Below are positions 62,183 through 64,000 of a DNA stretch of 64,000 bases, piece by piece (within the stretch, counting starts at the first letter, position 1; each line of letters starts with the position of its first letter). The notes under the pieces were generated by a model that worked only from the letters and a program-made list of their open reading frames with translations, searched no databases and had not been told where the DNA came from. Both the position numbers and the translations under genes were made by a program. This DNA is from an uncultured Corynebacterium sp. GTDB lineage: Bacteria; Actinomycetota; Actinomycetes; Mycobacteriales; Mycobacteriaceae. Where the stretch lies: the NCBI RefSeq assembly GCF_946222305.1, contig NZ_CAMIHZ010000011.1, forward strand, positions 1-64,000, written 5' to 3'.

Positions 62183-63877
62183 CTAACGATAACTGCGCAG
62201 GCTGCGGTAATGGTTAATCAAGCTATCGGTAGAGGAATCGCCGGAGTCCGATGTCGTCTCGCCCCGGACCGCAGAAAGCAGTTCGTTGGCTTGCTTTTTG
62301 CCCAGTTCCACGCCCCATTGGTCGAAGCTGTTGATTCCCCAAATCACGCCCTGGGTAAAGGCAATGTGCTCGTAGAGAGCGATGAGTGCGCCCAGCACTT
62401 CTGGGGTGAGCTCCTCGGCCAGAATCGTGGTCGAAGGGCGGTTGCCGGGCATGACCTTGTGGGGGATGAGGGCTTCATCCACGCTCTCTTCGCGCAGCTC
62501 CTCTGCAGTTTTTCCGAACGCCAGTACGCGAGTTTGTGCGAAAAAGTTGCTCATTAGCATGTCGTGCATGCTGGTTTCCCCGTCGGCGGCGAGCGCATCG
62601 GTGTGCGGGTTGCAGAAACCGATGAAGTCAGCGGGAATTAGGTGCGTGCCCTGGTGCATGAGCTGGAAGAAGGCGTGCTGGCCATTGGTTCCGGGTTCGC
62701 CCCAGTAGATCTGCCCGGTGGGGTAGTCCACTGGAGTTCCGTCGAGCCGGACGGACTTGCCATTTGATTCCATCATCAGTTGTTGCAGGTAGGCGGGGAA
62801 GCGTGCCAGATCTTCGCTGTAGGGCAGTACCGCCTGTGATTCCGCGCCGAGGAAGTCGGTGTACCACACACCTAGCAAAGCCATGAGTACCGGAACGTTC
62901 ATCTCCAGCGGTTCGGAGCGGAAGTGGTCATCAACGCTGTGGAAACCCTCGAGGAAGCGCATGAAATCCTGTGGCCCGATGGCTGCCATGAGGCTCAATC
63001 CGATGGCTGAATCCACGGAGTAGCGACCACCGACCCAATCCCAGAAGCCAAACATGTTGGCGGGATCGATGCCGAACTCACTTACGGCTTCTTCGTTGGT
63101 GGAAACGGCCACGAAGTGCTTAGCCGTGATGTCCCGGACGGCCTGATCGCCCTCGGTATCCACGCCCGCACGACCCAACTCCTCCAATAGCCAACGGCGA
63201 GCGGCATGCGCGTTCGCCAGGGTTTCGGAGGTGGTGAACGTCTTCGAGGAAATCACGAACAGGGTGGATTCTGCTTCCAGTCCGTCTAGCGTGGCATGCA
63301 GGTCTGCCGGATCAATATTGGAGATAAAGTACGGTGTAATTCCCGCAGTCTGGTAGTTACGCAGCGCACGGGCAGCCATGGCCGGACCCAGATCCGAGCC
63401 GCCAATACCGATGTTCACCACGTTTTTAATCGTGTGATCGGTCACGCCCTGCCACGCACCACTGCGCAATGCCTTCGCGAAATCACGCATTCGACCTAAC
63501 ACGTCGTGCACATCTGCAGCGATGTCCTGGCCGTGAGCGCTGAACTCGCGATCTACGGGAACGCGCAATGCTGTATGCAATACTGCACGATCCTCGGTGG
63601 TGTTGATTTTCTCGCCGGCGAACATGGCGTTGCGGTAGTCCTCTAGTCCCGCCGCCGTCGCCAGTCCCACGAGCAGGCGCAGCCCCCTCTCATCGATCAA
63701 GTTCTTGGACAGATCCACGTACAGTGGGCCCACCATGAAACTCAAGTCCCCGGCACGTCCTGGCTGGTTAGCGAACAATTCCCGCAGGTTCATGCCCTCG
63801 CTCTTCGCCGCGTAATCCCCTAATTTCGACCATTCGTAGGATTCGGTAATCGGCTGGCGATTGTCTGCAACGGACAT
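62183..63877 (-). CDS. pgi: Glucose-6-phosphate isomerase
   Basis: A 564-residue enzyme, full length. Signatures: NIGIGGSDLGPAMAARAL (sugar-phosphate loop), FISNIDPADLH, VISSKTFTTSET, FWDWVGGRYSVDSAIGLSL, NGKSVRLDG and GEPGTNGQHAFFQLMHQGT. CAGGAGA seven bases before the ATG is the ribosome binding site. It interconverts glucose 6-phosphate and fructose 6-phosphate. It is the first gene of an operon with the antiporter. Confidence 0.97.
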   Translation of the reverse strand: MSVADNRQPITESYEWSKLGDYAAKSEGMNLRELFANQPGRAGDLSFMVGPLYVDLSKNLIDERGLRLLVGLATAAGLEDYRNAMFAGEKINTTEDRAVLHTALRVPVDREFSAHGQDIAADVHDVLGRMRDFAKALRSGAWQGVTDHTIKNVVNIGIGGSDLGPAMAARALRNYQTAGITPYFISNIDPADLHATLDGLEAESTLFVISSKTFTTSETLANAHAARRWLLEELGRAGVDTEGDQAVRDITAKHFVAVSTNEEAVSEFGIDPANMFGFWDWVGGRYSVDSAIGLSLMAAIGPQDFMRFLEGFHSVDDHFRSEPLEMNVPVLMALLGVWYTDFLGAESQAVLPYSEDLARFPAYLQQLMMESNGKSVRLDGTPVDYPTGQIYWGEPGTNGQHAFFQLMHQGTHLIPADFIGFCNPHTDALAADGETSMHDMLMSNFFAQTRVLAFGKTAEELREESVDEALIPHKVMPGNRPSTTILAEELTPEVLGALIALYEHIAFTQGVIWGINSFDQWGVELGKKQANELLSAVRGETTSDSGDSSTDSLINHYRSLRSYR

Positions 63878-64000
63878 GATTTCTCCTGAGGATCGTGGAC
63901 AAAGGTCACTCTTCGACCAACGCTAGTGGAAAACGGCGAACAGTGCGTTGACATGTTCGATCAACAGTGGGTTCGCCGGGGGCGTGCATTAGTGCGAGCA

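Noticed and set aside
1..64000. CRISPR array
   Set aside because: No regularly spaced 23-45 bp repeats with unique spacers were seen; the tandem repeats found are in-frame coding repeats or pairs.

Overview
The window is a chromosomal segment of a Corynebacterium (order Mycobacteriales, moderately high G+C). No single gene proves this. It rests on the combined gene content: an XPB-type helicase beside its partner protein, an Rpf, a cold-shock protein, SepH, SerC, a GltA of corynebacterial type followed by an FKBP, the DUF485/MctC acetate-pyruvate symporter pair, and an Lhr-Nei2 pair. The order XPB helicase, helicase-associated protein, small protein, Rpf, Csp, SpoU methyltransferase, SepH, SerC and citrate synthase matches what I recall of M. 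tuberculosis Rv0861c to Rv0896. Many start codons lie 6-8 nt behind a TAnnnT box with no Shine-Dalgarno sequence, as expected of leaderless actinobacterial mRNAs. The species cannot be named from the sequence.

Layout. 1-4900: an ABC exporter of MacB/FtsX type and an alpha/beta-hydrolase-like protein. 4961-6304: a GntR and a MarR regulator. 6537-11515: DUF3239 protein, XPB helicase, helicase-associated protein and a small conserved protein. 11638-15608: Rpf and a cold-shock protein divergent around a perfect GlxR-type site, then a DUF2771-like protein, a lipoprotein-like glutamine cyclotransferase and a DUF3027 protein. 15735-24078: purine permease, SpoU methyltransferase, DUF6928 protein, SepH, SerC, GltA and FKBP. 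24176-27402: an HTH regulator, four-helix membrane protein and ABC transporter operon. 27518-29227: aldo-keto reductase and enoyl-CoA hydratase.

29228-43273 is an accessory island ending at the 3' end of a tRNA-Arg(CCT). It carries a lone AAA ATPase, transposase relics, two unfamiliar small proteins, a complete type III restriction-modification pair, two tandem HTH paralogs, and a module of two tyrosine-recombinase-like genes followed by a large DDE transposase. The second recombinase gene has an in-frame TAG and the transposase is split at a C6 run, so this copy looks decayed unless recoding occurs. This is the most unusual part of the window: recombinase pair plus DDE transposase differs from Tn554-type pairs and from recombinase-in-trio elements.

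43439-64000 returns to core content: a small secreted protein and its broken duplicate, the MctC operon, a two-component flavin monooxygenase with its reductase, ThyA-FolA, a secreted lipase, a CysQ-like phosphatase, Lhr-Nei2, an operon of two probably abundant secreted proteins of unknown function, a Kef-type antiporter and Pgi.
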